Made by a program: the position numbers and the translations under genes. A DNA stretch of 64,000 nucleotides from contig CAYQXJ010000004.1 of assembly GCA_964421565.1 (NCBI GenBank), positions 62,001 through 126,000 of the forward strand, given 5' to 3'. Positions 42,397 to 51,032 of this stretch are shown one piece after another; positions within the stretch are counted from its first letter, which is position 1, and each line of letters opens with the position of its first letter. Under the pieces are notes generated by a model. The model had not been told where the DNA came from and did not search any database. It was given only the letters and a program-made list of their open reading frames with translations. The DNA is from CAYQXJ01 sp964421565. Its GTDB lineage: Bacteria; Planctomycetota; Brocadiia; SM23-32.

Positions 42397-43419
42397 ATGG
42401 GACTATGGGTATTCCGAGCCCTGTTCGTGCTGGCTTCCGCCGGCACAGCTTACGCCATAGGTCTCGACCTGGGAAAGCCCTTCATCTTCCTTCTGGGAGG
42501 CATCCTGGTTAGCTTTGGGGTGATGGCGGCTGAAGCGGTTATCAGTCGCGGCCCGATCGCCCTGGTTTCTTCCGTCGTATTTGGCACTCTGCTGGGAATG
42601 CTGTTCGCCACGCTCACCACCTCAGTCGTGGGCTTGGCGGTGGCTAAGGAGACCATGGACGTGATCCGGGAGGACCTGACAGGGGCATTCATCGTCATTT
42701 ACTCCTACCTTGGCATTGCCTTCATCTACCAGAGCCGAGACAAGTTCAACCTGATCGTTCCCTACGTGGAGTTCCGTCGCCAGGAGCGCGGTCCCCATCC
42801 AATTGTGCTCGATACCAGTGTGGTCATCGACGGGCGTCTTGCCGATATCCTGAAGACCGGCGCGCTCGACGGGCCGATCGTTGTACCGCAACTGGTCCTT
42901 TACGAGCTCCATCGTATCGCTGACTCCGACGATAAGCTGCGCCGTGAAAGGGGGCGGCTTGGGCTCGAGACGCTCAATGCGATCACTGAAGATGCCTCTC
43001 TTGACGTTCGGATACAGGAGTTGGCTCCTGACTACAGTCGCCCGGTAGACCAGCAGTTGGTCCGCATTGCGAAGATGGTGAACGGGCGGCTGATGACTAT
43101 AGACTACAATCTCAATCGCATGGCCTCCCTCGAGGGAGTGCCCGTCATCAACCTGAACGAGTTGGCGAACGCAGTCAAACCGGTCGCGCTGCCTGACGAG
43201 TCGATCTCGGTGAAGATCATGAAGTCAGGCGAACAGCCTGGGCAGGGCGTGGGTTACCTGCAGGACGGCACCATGGTGGTTGTTGAGGACGCAGCACAAC
43301 TGGTAGGCCAGGAGGTCGAGGCTGTAGTACGTAACACTATCACGCGTGAGACGGGCCGCATCATATTCGCCAGACCCGTGCAGCAGCGAGGGTCGAGGCG
43401 AACCGGCTCGGGAAGCTGA
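42397..43419 (+). CDS. Membrane PIN-TRAM protein (YacL-like putative RNase)
   Basis: 340 aa. Four hydrophobic helices (residues about 5-115) are followed by a PIN nuclease domain (about 130-250: VLDTSVVIDGRL, LVLYELHRIAD, DQQLVRIA, LMTIDYNLNRMA, with four acidic residues) and a TRAM RNA-binding domain (about 270-330, GQGVGYLQDGTMVVVEDA). This layout matches Bacillus YacL and its relatives, membrane-tethered putative endonucleases often next to ispD. The ispD start lies 7 bp after its stop. Confidence 0.95.
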   Translation: MGLWVFRALFVLASAGTAYAIGLDLGKPFIFLLGGILVSFGVMAAEAVISRGPIALVSSVVFGTLLGMLFATLTTSVVGLAVAKETMDVIREDLTGAFIVIYSYLGIAFIYQSRDKFNLIVPYVEFRRQERGPHPIVLDTSVVIDGRLADILKTGALDGPIVVPQLVLYELHRIADSDDKLRRERGRLGLETLNAITEDASLDVRIQELAPDYSRPVDQQLVRIAKMVNGRLMTIDYNLNRMASLEGVPVINLNELANAVKPVALPDESISVKIMKSGEQPGQGVGYLQDGTMVVVEDAAQLVGQEVEAVVRNTITRETGRIIFARPVQQRGSRRTGSGS

Positions 43420-43426
43420 CCCTGAG

Positions 43427-44185
43427 ATGTGCGAAGAAGTCAACGGGCCTGGCGCAGACGGTGTTGCCGAGTTCTCAGTCGTTGTGCCGGCAGCAGGGGT
43501 GGGACGCCGTATGGGCGGGCGGAAGAAACCGTTGCTTCAGCTCTGTGGTCGTAGCATTCTCCACCACACACTGGACGTGCTGCAGTCCGTGAACGGCTGT
43601 CGGCAGATCGTGCCTGTACTGCACCCCGATGAGTGCGCCCGTGGCCGGATCGCGCGTCAGATGCGCGAGCAGTTTGGCGTGCGGGACCTGGCTTGTGGAG
43701 GGGAGACGCGACAGCAGAGCGTGTCAGCCGGCTTGGAGTTGACGCTTCCTGATGTGGAGGTTGTCCTGATCCACGACGCCGTTCGCCCTTTGGTGAGCCC
43801 TCTCGTTGTGGAAGCCGTCGTCCGGGCGGCCAGCCGGTGGGGGGCAGCGATAGCGGGAGTGCCGGCTGTCCACACCGTGAAGCAAGTGGGCAGCAACGAG
43901 ACCGTAGAGCGCACGCTGCCGCGTGGCCAGCTTTGGTTTGCCCATACCCCACAGGGCTTCCGGCGTGAGCTGATACTGCACGCCCATCGCCAGGCGGCCG
44001 CAGACGGGCTGAACGGCACAGATGATGCCCAGCTGGTCGAACATCTCGATACCCAGGTACACCTTGTGCAAGACAGCCGCTACAACATAAAGATCACCAC
44101 GCCCGAGGATCTGGTCGTCGCGGAAGCCATCCTCCGCTGGCGGCAGGCGCATGCGAACAAGGCCGTCGATATACTCAACCGGTAA
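43427..44185 (+). CDS. ispD: 2-C-methyl-D-erythritol 4-phosphate cytidylyltransferase
   Basis: 252 aa from the ATG at 43427, 7 bp after the PIN-TRAM stop. CTP-binding motif VVPAAGVGRRMGGRKKPLLQL (about 19-40), catalytic Arg and Lys within it, HDAVRPLVSP (about 125-134), TPQGFRRELILHAH and the C-terminal NIKITTPEDLVVAEAIL. It makes CDP-ME, the third MEP step; dxr and ispG are 9 kb away. No ispF follows. The last 11 nt overlap the convergent PfkB gene. Confidence 0.95.
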   Translation: MCEEVNGPGADGVAEFSVVVPAAGVGRRMGGRKKPLLQLCGRSILHHTLDVLQSVNGCRQIVPVLHPDECARGRIARQMREQFGVRDLACGGETRQQSVSAGLELTLPDVEVVLIHDAVRPLVSPLVVEAVVRAASRWGAAIAGVPAVHTVKQVGSNETVERTLPRGQLWFAHTPQGFRRELILHAHRQAAADGLNGTDDAQLVEHLDTQVHLVQDSRYNIKITTPEDLVVAEAILRWRQAHANKAVDILNR

Positions 44186-45374
44186 ACGCTGCGTCGCGCG
44201 AGCTGAACCACAAGCCTTTCAGCTCGCCGGGTTGCCAACGCTGAGAGTTGAGATGCAGGTCCGCGCACTCCATGGTCTTTAGGCGCCCCAGAAGCTCCGG
44301 ATAGGGGACCAGTCCGCTCACAGAGTCGTGCTTTGTGACATTGAGTGCACCCGCGGCGGCGGCACATTGCAGGGCCCTGACCATGTCTTGCCTCTCCAGG
44401 AATGCCTTCAGGAAACCCGCTATCGCGCAGTCCCCTGCCCCCGTGGCACTCACAACCCGTTCGGCGACGAAAGGCGCCTGCCAGATCTCTCGGTTCGCCC
44501 AGGCAGCGGGATCGGCCGGCCGTTCACGCCCGAATGCTGCTATTCTATCGCAATCACCTGAGCGCGCGTAGAGCCCACGGTGTCCGGACTTGATCACCAC
44601 GACGCCCGCCCCCCAGGAGAGGAGGCGGTCGCCGAGGCGCTCGAAATCCCTGGGCCCCAGAAGGTCGATGATGCTGCCGTCGCCCGACCTGGCGCGGAGG
44701 TCCAAGAATCTGCGGCGCTCAACGCAGAACAGGACCTCTTCGATGCTTGGTAGGAACAGATCCACGTACGGCAGCACACGCTGAAGTATGCCCGCCCAAT
44801 CGGCCCGTCCGCCTTCGGACTCGGGATCTGGCAGCGACATGTCGAGTGAGGTCGTGACTCCCCGCTGTTTGGCCTCCCGATAGATGGAGACGAGGCTATC
44901 ACCGCAGTTCTCGAACATCCGCGCAAGCAGCGGTGGATAGCCGAGGTGGAACGCCGCTGCAGCCTGAAGCCTGGCATAGTCGATATCGTTCGCACAGAAG
45001 GTGCCGTTGGCGCCTGGATTGTGCAGGAAGATGCGATCAACACCGGGCGGGGCCAGCACAACGGTATAGGACGTGGCTTGTCCTGGGACGACGATCACAC
45101 CTTCTGCGTCGCAATCGCGCTTGAGCATGTCCCGCACTATCGCGCCGAACACGTCGTCGCCAACCCGACCCATCAAGCTCGGCCTTTCCCCCAGCCTGGC
45201 CAGCGCCATGCCCGTGTTACCCAGCGGCCCACCAGTTGACAACACGCACTCCCCAACGTTGAGCAGCGATCCCGGCACGAGCAACTCGGACAACGTGCTC
45301 GATAGGACTTCTGGGAACTTGGGCGTTAGGTCCAGACAAACGTGACCGGCTACGACGACCCGCGCCGTCTCCAT
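44175..45374 (-). CDS. PfkB-family carbohydrate kinase
   Basis: 399 aa, longer than the usual 300-330. N-terminal VAGHVCLDLTPKFP, signature 1 GGPLGNTGMALARLG (about 48-62) and signature 2 SATGAGDCAIAGFLKAF (about 318-334, anion hole and catalytic Asp, with Ala replacing the usual Asp before TGAGD). Probably phosphorylates a sugar or nucleoside; substrate unknown. An insertion at about 190-250 accounts for part of the extra length. GAGGGC ribosome-binding site. Shares 11 nt with the end of ispD. Confidence 0.9.
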   Translation of the reverse strand: METARVVVAGHVCLDLTPKFPEVLSSTLSELLVPGSLLNVGECVLSTGGPLGNTGMALARLGERPSLMGRVGDDVFGAIVRDMLKRDCDAEGVIVVPGQATSYTVVLAPPGVDRIFLHNPGANGTFCANDIDYARLQAAAAFHLGYPPLLARMFENCGDSLVSIYREAKQRGVTTSLDMSLPDPESEGGRADWAGILQRVLPYVDLFLPSIEEVLFCVERRRFLDLRARSGDGSIIDLLGPRDFERLGDRLLSWGAGVVVIKSGHRGLYARSGDCDRIAAFGRERPADPAAWANREIWQAPFVAERVVSATGAGDCAIAGFLKAFLERQDMVRALQCAAAAGALNVTKHDSVSGLVPYPELLGRLKTMECADLHLNSQRWQPGELKGLWFSSRDAAFTG

Positions 45375-45469
45375 GGCTGCCCTCAGCGATAGGGGTCAGA
45401 GCCTACTGCGATGGAGCAGTCTACCAGCCGGCCGCTCTCATGCAAAGTGCGGCGCAGACGGGCATGAAC

Positions 45470-45498
45470 TTGCTCAGTGTATGCGAACGTCGTAGAAT
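45470..45498 (+). promoter_or_regulatory. Candidate sigma-70 promoter of the beta-helix/LamG gene
   Basis: TTGCTC (45470-45475), 17 bp, TAGAAT (45493-45498); predicted start near 45505, leader of about 80 nt. The -35 is only moderately conserved. Confidence 0.5.
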
Positions 45499-45587
45499 GC
45501 TGCACGCTGAACGTGTATACGAGACGTTAGTAGTGGCGAGCAGCACAATGTAGCTGCGCCGTGGCACAAGATAGGCTGGGAGCGAGA

Positions 45588-48500
45588 TTGAAAACTGCGA
45601 ATGTTCTTCGAATAGCTGTTCTGTTGGTACCTGTGCTCTGCACGGCTGCGGCAAGTGATTACACGTGGCAAAGGCCCCACGCGGAGGTGCTGTCCACGGG
45701 TGACCTCAGATGGGCGCCGGAGCCGTTCGACTACGCCCCGGTGGGCGAGGTGCGCTACATTGACTACGAGGGCGGGGACGACGCGGGCCCCGGCACCAGG
45801 GAGCAGCCCTGGAAACACCATCCCTGGGACGCCAAGGCCGTCGGCCGGGCGGCGGAGGGCACCGCAGATACTTACGTGTTCAAGCAAGGCGTGACATACC
45901 GCGGTGCGTTGGAGGTGCCGAAGGGCGCGTCGGGCCACCTGACCCGCGATCCGACCTGGGGCGAGGGCGAGGCCCGCTTCTACGGTTCGGAAGCCTTAAC
46001 TGGCGGTTGGCGCCGGGGGGCAGACCACCCGGGCATCCGCGAGCCGGGCAAGGTGTGGCACATCGACCTGGAGTTCGCTCCGCGGAACCTGTGGATGGTC
46101 GACGGTGGGAAGGTGGCGCGCATCGCACTGGCACGCGAGCCTGATTGGACCGAGCCCGACCCGCAAGATCCCATGAGCCAATGGTACACCTGGGAGCAAC
46201 CGGAGTGGTGGAACAGAAACCACAAGGCTGAAGTCGATGGCGAGACATATCACCTGGGGATTGACACCACGGTTCTCACTGGCACTGCGAAGGATTATGT
46301 CGGCGGTACGGTCTGGACAGAGTGGGGCATCGTCATGGGAAGCCCCTATCCCGCCCGCATTCGCGCCTATGATCCACAGAAAAAGGCAATCGCGTTCGGT
46401 GGCCCGTGGGTCTGGGGAGCAAGCGAGAAGATCATCACAAACAACCGTTATTACCTGGAGGACATGCCCTGGATGCTCGACTCGCCGGGCGAGTTTTGGG
46501 TGGACAAGCGGGGGGACGGCGGCCGCCTTTACCTGCGCCTTCCCGAAGACCGGGACCCGAACACGGTGGACCTCGAAGCGGGCCGCTACATCAACCTGAT
46601 CGACGCCGAAGAACTGGGGGACCTGGAGATCAGCGGCCTGACGTTCCGATTCACCAACACGCACTGGGAATACGATATCCCCCGCTGGGCCCATCCCGAT
46701 CTGCGCGCCGGGGTACTGCGGCTGCGGGGAAATGGGGGTGACGTACGAGTCAGCAACAACACGTTTGGGCACGCGCACATGCCTTTGCGAATCGAAGTCC
46801 CGCTTGAGGGCCGACTCGACAGCATCACGTTCTGCGACAACGACGTGCGCTACACCGACCACGGGGCCGTCACCGTCACCGCCGCCAAGGCGAAGGGATC
46901 CGTGCAAGGCTATGGCCAGATCGGCGGCGCACACATCTTACGCAACCGATTGGAGCACATCGGCTGGCGGGTGGTGGCCGGGGCGCATGGACACTCAATC
47001 CAATTGAACGCATACCATGCGCACATAGCCGGCAACATACTCAAACGCACCGCCGGGTTGGGCATCAACGTCTCCGGCTTCCACGTTGCCCGTGGCCGGG
47101 AGGGCGCCGACATTCCGTGGTGCCGCTACCTCATCCACCATAACCTCGTGGAGGACTGTCTGCTCAAGAGCTGTGATTGGGGTGCGTTTTACATCACCAC
47201 GCACGGCGGCCCATCCTACATCTACGACAACGTCGCGGTGAACCCGGTGGGCCAGATGAACTGGGCGGGCAAACGGCTCGGATACGCATACTACATGGAC
47301 GGTGCCTATAAGGGCTACCTGTTCAACAACATTGCTGTCGGCTATCCGGTAGAAAAAGGACACAAGCGACGTAGCGCGGCGGCTTTCCAGTCGATGATCA
47401 GCTTCCAGAACACATACTTCAACAATACCGCTTACCGTTTCAAGACGGCGTCCCGGCGCCAGGCGCCCCAGGGTAGCCGGGAGAAGTACCTGGGCAATGT
47501 CTTTATGGACATTGGCGAGTGGGTGTTCCGACACGCCAAACCGGCCGGTTCGCCGGCTGCGGCTAACGCAGCCCATCTGCCAGAAGAAGATGCTGAGTTC
47601 CTGTACGAGACCAACGCGTATTCCCGGAATGTCTTCTACGATGTGGGAGAGAAGTTTGGCGTTTTCGAATCCAACGGCATGCCGCACGAGGACCTAGAGA
47701 GTTTTGCCGCGGCGTTGGCAGAACATCATGCGCTCTCAAGTGATGTCGGCGTCGTGGCGCGCCAGTGTCCGGTGCGAAATCCCGATGCGGGCGACTTCCG
47801 TCCGTCAGCGGGAAGCGAGGCCGTAGATGCAGGCGTGAAAGTCTTTGTGCCGTGGGCGCTTTCCGGTGTCGTGGGCGAATGGTACTTTACGCTCAACCGT
47901 GAAGACCCCGCTGTTGTGCTCGACGAACACTGGTACCAGACGGACTACTACGTCGACCGGTCCATGTATCGCCAGACACCACGCTATCCGCTTAGGGCGG
48001 CGAACGTCGACGCGGACGACTACATGCGCGGCCCGCTCGAGGATTGGACCGACGGAGCGCTCACGTTCGACGGTGAAGGCCAGTACGCCAGCATAGCCCA
48101 TCAGACCCTCGTCTCGCCGTTCGCGTACATGCATGCGCCAAGCGGCGGCGCGGAGGTCACCGTCCCCGGCTCCGCGAAGAAGACCGTCAACGTGGGAGAA
48201 GAGAACTTCCTGATCGAGCTCTACTTCAGGGCCCCTCGCGGCGGCAGCGCTCTGGTCAGCAAGAGCGATGGCACCACCGGTTACCAGTTGCGACTTGAGG
48301 ATGAAGGCCGCCCTATCCTGATCCTACAGGCCGGCAGAGAGGTCGAACAGCACAGCGGCAAGACTCCTCTGGCCGACGGCGAATGGCATCACCTGATTGT
48401 CGAGTGCGACCGAGAAGACGGACGCGTGAGCTTCTACGTGGACGGCAGGGAGACGGCCCGGTCCAACAGCCACGTCGCGCAGTCAGCATCTCTGGCCAAT

Positions 48501-48713
48501 GACGGTGACTTCTACGTGGGCCGTGGACCGGATGACGGTTACTTCGCAGGGGTGATCGACTTCTTGAGAGTGGCGCACGGCACACTGGCAGATGCTCAGA
48601 CAACCATCGACGAGCTGTACGAGTGGCAGTTCAATGGTCCGTTCCTGCATGACTTCGCGGGGCGCGCGCCAGTCGGCCAGCGAGATGTCGGAGCGATTGA
48701 GCTGGGCAGGTAG
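45588..48713 (+). CDS. Secreted right-handed beta-helix protein with C-terminal LamG domain
   Basis: 1041 aa if translation starts at the TTG at 45588, which has GGGAG six bases upstream and yields a clean signal peptide (KTANVLRIAVLLVPVLCTAAAS). A GTG at 45561 gives nine more residues. Residues about 40-300 form a beta-rich N-terminal region (VRYIDYEGGDDAGPGTREQPW). Parallel beta-helix repeats run at about 340-640 (LEISGLTFRFTNTHWEYD, VRVSNNTFGHAHM, ITFCDNDVRYTDHG, HILRNRLEHIGW, AHIAGNILKRTAG, YDNVAVNPV). A concanavalin-like LamG fold is at about 855-1010 (LIELYFRAP, GEWHHLIVECD, VSFYVDG, FYVGRGPDDG, GVIDFLRVAHG). Likely a polysaccharide-active or polysaccharide-binding extracellular protein; no catalytic residues identified. 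Confidence 0.88.
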   Translation: MKTANVLRIAVLLVPVLCTAAASDYTWQRPHAEVLSTGDLRWAPEPFDYAPVGEVRYIDYEGGDDAGPGTREQPWKHHPWDAKAVGRAAEGTADTYVFKQGVTYRGALEVPKGASGHLTRDPTWGEGEARFYGSEALTGGWRRGADHPGIREPGKVWHIDLEFAPRNLWMVDGGKVARIALAREPDWTEPDPQDPMSQWYTWEQPEWWNRNHKAEVDGETYHLGIDTTVLTGTAKDYVGGTVWTEWGIVMGSPYPARIRAYDPQKKAIAFGGPWVWGASEKIITNNRYYLEDMPWMLDSPGEFWVDKRGDGGRLYLRLPEDRDPNTVDLEAGRYINLIDAEELGDLEISGLTFRFTNTHWEYDIPRWAHPDLRAGVLRLRGNGGDVRVSNNTFGHAHMPLRIEVPLEGRLDSITFCDNDVRYTDHGAVTVTAAKAKGSVQGYGQIGGAHILRNRLEHIGWRVVAGAHGHSIQLNAYHAHIAGNILKRTAGLGINVSGFHVARGREGADIPWCRYLIHHNLVEDCLLKSCDWGAFYITTHGGPSYIYDNVAVNPVGQMNWAGKRLGYAYYMDGAYKGYLFNNIAVGYPVEKGHKRRSAAAFQSMISFQNTYFNNTAYRFKTASRRQAPQGSREKYLGNVFMDIGEWVFRHAKPAGSPAAANAAHLPEEDAEFLYETNAYSRNVFYDVGEKFGVFESNGMPHEDLESFAAALAEHHALSSDVGVVARQCPVRNPDAGDFRPSAGSEAVDAGVKVFVPWALSGVVGEWYFTLNREDPAVVLDEHWYQTDYYVDRSMYRQTPRYPLRAANVDADDYMRGPLEDWTDGALTFDGEGQYASIAHQTLVSPFAYMHAPSGGAEVTVPGSAKKTVNVGEENFLIELYFRAPRGGSALVSKSDGTTGYQLRLEDEGRPILILQAGREVEQHSGKTPLADGEWHHLIVECDREDGRVSFYVDGRETARSNSHVAQSASLANDGDFYVGRGPDDGYFAGVIDFLRVAHGTLADAQTTIDELYEWQFNGPFLHDFAGRAPVGQRDVGAIELGR

Positions 48714-48777
48714 TCGGGCGAACGGTGAAGCTGACAGTTGGTGCGCGCGACCCATGTGAACAGGACGGGGCGTCCGG

Positions 48778-50052
48778 CTACGGGCATGTGACGCGCAGCA
48801 GGATGGCCTGTCCGCCATGGCGGCCCACCACGTAGAAGCGTCCTTGCTCATCGCGCGTCGCCGAGCCGTACAGCAAGCTGGAGGAAATGTTCGGTGCGTT
48901 CGTACCGCGGGGTACGAACGGCACGGGCTGGGAATACCCGGTGTCGATGTCGTAGAAGACCCAATGGTACTCCTTGTGATACTCGCTCTCCATGTTCACG
49001 CTCAAACCCATCAGATACCGCCGCCCGCCGTACGTGAAAAGCCCAGAGGCGTAGCGCGGCCCGTCCGGATGCAGCCAACCCATCGGCAGCACGGCAGCCG
49101 CGCCTTCGCCGAAAGGCGGCCGGATGCGATACAGGAATCCCATACCTGTGACGATGACGATCGACCCGTCGGCCATAGGCTGGAACCCTGTCAGCCCGTG
49201 CGATTTGGTGGGTGAACCGCTCAGGTAGTGCTGCAGCGGGTTTTCGGCGACCTTTCGAAGGTTCACATCGTACTCCACCAGCGAGGCCGAATGCCCTGTA
49301 AGGCGCGGCACATACACGTGATCCCGGAAGTCGCTCACAATGTTGCGCGAGATGTGCCCGTCAGTGGAGCTGACACGGACCGAGTCAGTCTGTGCGCTGT
49401 GCGTGTCGAACTGGTAGAGCACGTGGTCGAAGAACCCGAGCGCGTACACGTAGCGGCGTCCACCAGTCACGGCGATCAGACCGTGCTTGGTGGCCACCAG
49501 GTGTTGCCATTCACCGTCCGGCGGGCGCAGGCGCCACAGATGCCCGCCCCACAACGGCGGACGTGTGCCCCACTCGAAGTCTGCTCCGGCCTCATCCATG
49601 GTGGCGAAATACAGGTAGCCGTCCGCGCCCTGTATGATCTTGGAGTGTATCTTCGCCTGGCTCTCTCCCCGACGGTAAATGCCAGCCCGCCTTAGTGCCG
49701 AGACCACATCGCCACGGTCGTACAGCTCGTCGCTCTCCGCTAAGTATTCGTATAGGTGGGCTGAAGGCTGAGGTGACCCATGAACGCAGACGCCGAACCA
49801 GATGTGCCCCCGGTCGTCCCGTCCTGTGCCTCCCCAGATAGCATTGGAGCCGGGAAAGTCAGGCAGTGAAATGCGCTCGACGAAGGGCGTGGCGAGTGGC
49901 TGATCCGGGACCTCGGTGAATACGTAGTTGCTATCCCGCAGCAGGCCCCTCGAAGACGGCGACTGTGTATTCGTTACCTGATGTTCGCCAAGAGTCGGCA
50001 CAACGCACATGAGTGAACACGCCAGCACTGCCACGGTGAGGAGCGATCGCAT
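48778..50052 (-). CDS. Secreted beta-propeller-like protein, function unknown
   Basis: 424 aa from the ATG at 50052, with GAGAGGTGG upstream and a signal peptide (RSLLTVAVLACSLMCVVPTLGE); the frame is open 39 codons further. The mature chain has repeated beta-blade-like segments (RGHIWFGVCVHG, DGYLYFATMDEAG, RRYVYALGFFDHVLYQFD, DHVYVPRLTGHSASLVEYD, DGSIVIVTGMGFLYRI, GRRYLMGLSVNM, QGRFYVVGRHGG), which suggests a six- or seven-bladed propeller. I do not recognise a named family. Divergent from msrB, next to the beta-helix gene, so a role with extracellular glycans is possible. Confidence 0.72.
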   Translation of the reverse strand: MRSLLTVAVLACSLMCVVPTLGEHQVTNTQSPSSRGLLRDSNYVFTEVPDQPLATPFVERISLPDFPGSNAIWGGTGRDDRGHIWFGVCVHGSPQPSAHLYEYLAESDELYDRGDVVSALRRAGIYRRGESQAKIHSKIIQGADGYLYFATMDEAGADFEWGTRPPLWGGHLWRLRPPDGEWQHLVATKHGLIAVTGGRRYVYALGFFDHVLYQFDTHSAQTDSVRVSSTDGHISRNIVSDFRDHVYVPRLTGHSASLVEYDVNLRKVAENPLQHYLSGSPTKSHGLTGFQPMADGSIVIVTGMGFLYRIRPPFGEGAAAVLPMGWLHPDGPRYASGLFTYGGRRYLMGLSVNMESEYHKEYHWVFYDIDTGYSQPVPFVPRGTNAPNISSSLLYGSATRDEQGRFYVVGRHGGQAILLRVTCP

Positions 50053-50386
50053 TTGGAGTACCACCTCTCGGGCTTTCGCCATTCTTCCTGTGTTCGGCCT
50101 TCCGAACTGGCAAAACGTGCTGTCTACATGCTTGCGCCGAACCTGAGCCCAGAAGTCGGCCCTGCGCATAGCGCAATACTATGCTGCATGTGCGATGGTG
50201 TCCACCCGCTGCCAGAAGGTATGGTAGTTCGCAGCAACACTCATGGGGGCCGCCATGCAACTGGGCTGGACGACTGTGTTCGAGGTGCCGTGCTCGAGGG
50301 ATCAGATTCTGATCACCCCCCCGCTGTGGTGCCAGGGCCGGCGTGGGACTACAATGGTCATAGGTGAGTGCATAACGGGGAAGCCA
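50053..50386. other. 334-bp divergent intergenic region with a 15-bp palindrome
   Basis: Between the propeller-like gene and msrB. GATCAG-ATT-CTGATC at 50300-50314 is a perfect 6-3-6 inverted repeat about 75-90 bp before the msrB start and may be an operator. A TACAAT at 50350-50355 could be a -10 for msrB but lacks a good -35. No gene is visible. Confidence 0.5.
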
Positions 50387-50959
50387 ATGGCCAACACAGG
50401 CACTGTACTGATTACTGTCGTCGTGGCTGCCGGTTGGATGGTGATTGGCTGCGGCGATGGCGCCCGCACTGTGGCTGAGCCGGCGCGATCGCGACCGGCC
50501 GGCGTGGAGCCCGCTTCAGAGCGGCAGCGGACGCCAGACTCGAAGGGTTTGGGGACCGGAGGTACCCGGGTGGTGAAGATAGAAGAAGAATGGAGAGAGG
50601 AACTCACAGCAGAGGAGTATCGGATCCTGAGGAAGAAGGGAACTGAACGTGTCTTCAGCAGCCCGCTGAACGACGTGAAAGAGGCCGGTAGCTTCGTCTG
50701 TGCCGGCTGTGGCCAGCCACTCTTCAGCTCCGAACAGAAGTATGATTCCGGCACAGGCTGGCCCAGCTTCTGGGCCCCTGTGGATGATGAAGCGATACAG
50801 ACCGCGCAGGACAACAGCCTGTTCGTTCGACGCACGGAAGTGCTTTGCAGCCGGTGCGGCGGCCACCTGGGACACGTTTTCGAGGACGGCCCCGATCCGA
50901 CCGGGCTGCGATACTGCATCAACGGGGTCGCCCTGGCCTTCGTGCCAGAGCATTCGTAG
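50387..50959 (+). CDS. msrB: Peptide-methionine (R)-S-oxide reductase, lipoprotein form
   Basis: 190 aa from the ATG at 50387, preceded by GGGGAA. The N-terminus is a lipoprotein signal (VLITVVVAAGWMVIGC, lipobox ending at Cys about 23), then a low-complexity linker to about 60, then the MsrB domain: YRILRKKGTERVFSSPLND, zinc pairs CAGC and CSRC, YDSGTGWPSFW, GHLGHVFEDGPDPTGLRYCING. The catalytic Cys is in RYCING. It reduces methionine-R-sulfoxide in periplasmic or envelope proteins. The redox partner is not encoded nearby. Confidence 0.95.
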   Translation: MANTGTVLITVVVAAGWMVIGCGDGARTVAEPARSRPAGVEPASERQRTPDSKGLGTGGTRVVKIEEEWREELTAEEYRILRKKGTERVFSSPLNDVKEAGSFVCAGCGQPLFSSEQKYDSGTGWPSFWAPVDDEAIQTAQDNSLFVRRTEVLCSRCGGHLGHVFEDGPDPTGLRYCINGVALAFVPEHS

Positions 50960-51032
50960 AGTTTGCACCTGAGCCGGGTCCGACATAGAATCCCGGCTCT
51001 TCCCATGTACACGATCGCAGGCGGGCGAGCGG

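Noticed and set aside
50350..50355. TACAAT as the -10 of msrB
   Set aside because: No -35 resembling TTGACA at 16-18 bp; kept only as a remark in the intergenic entry.
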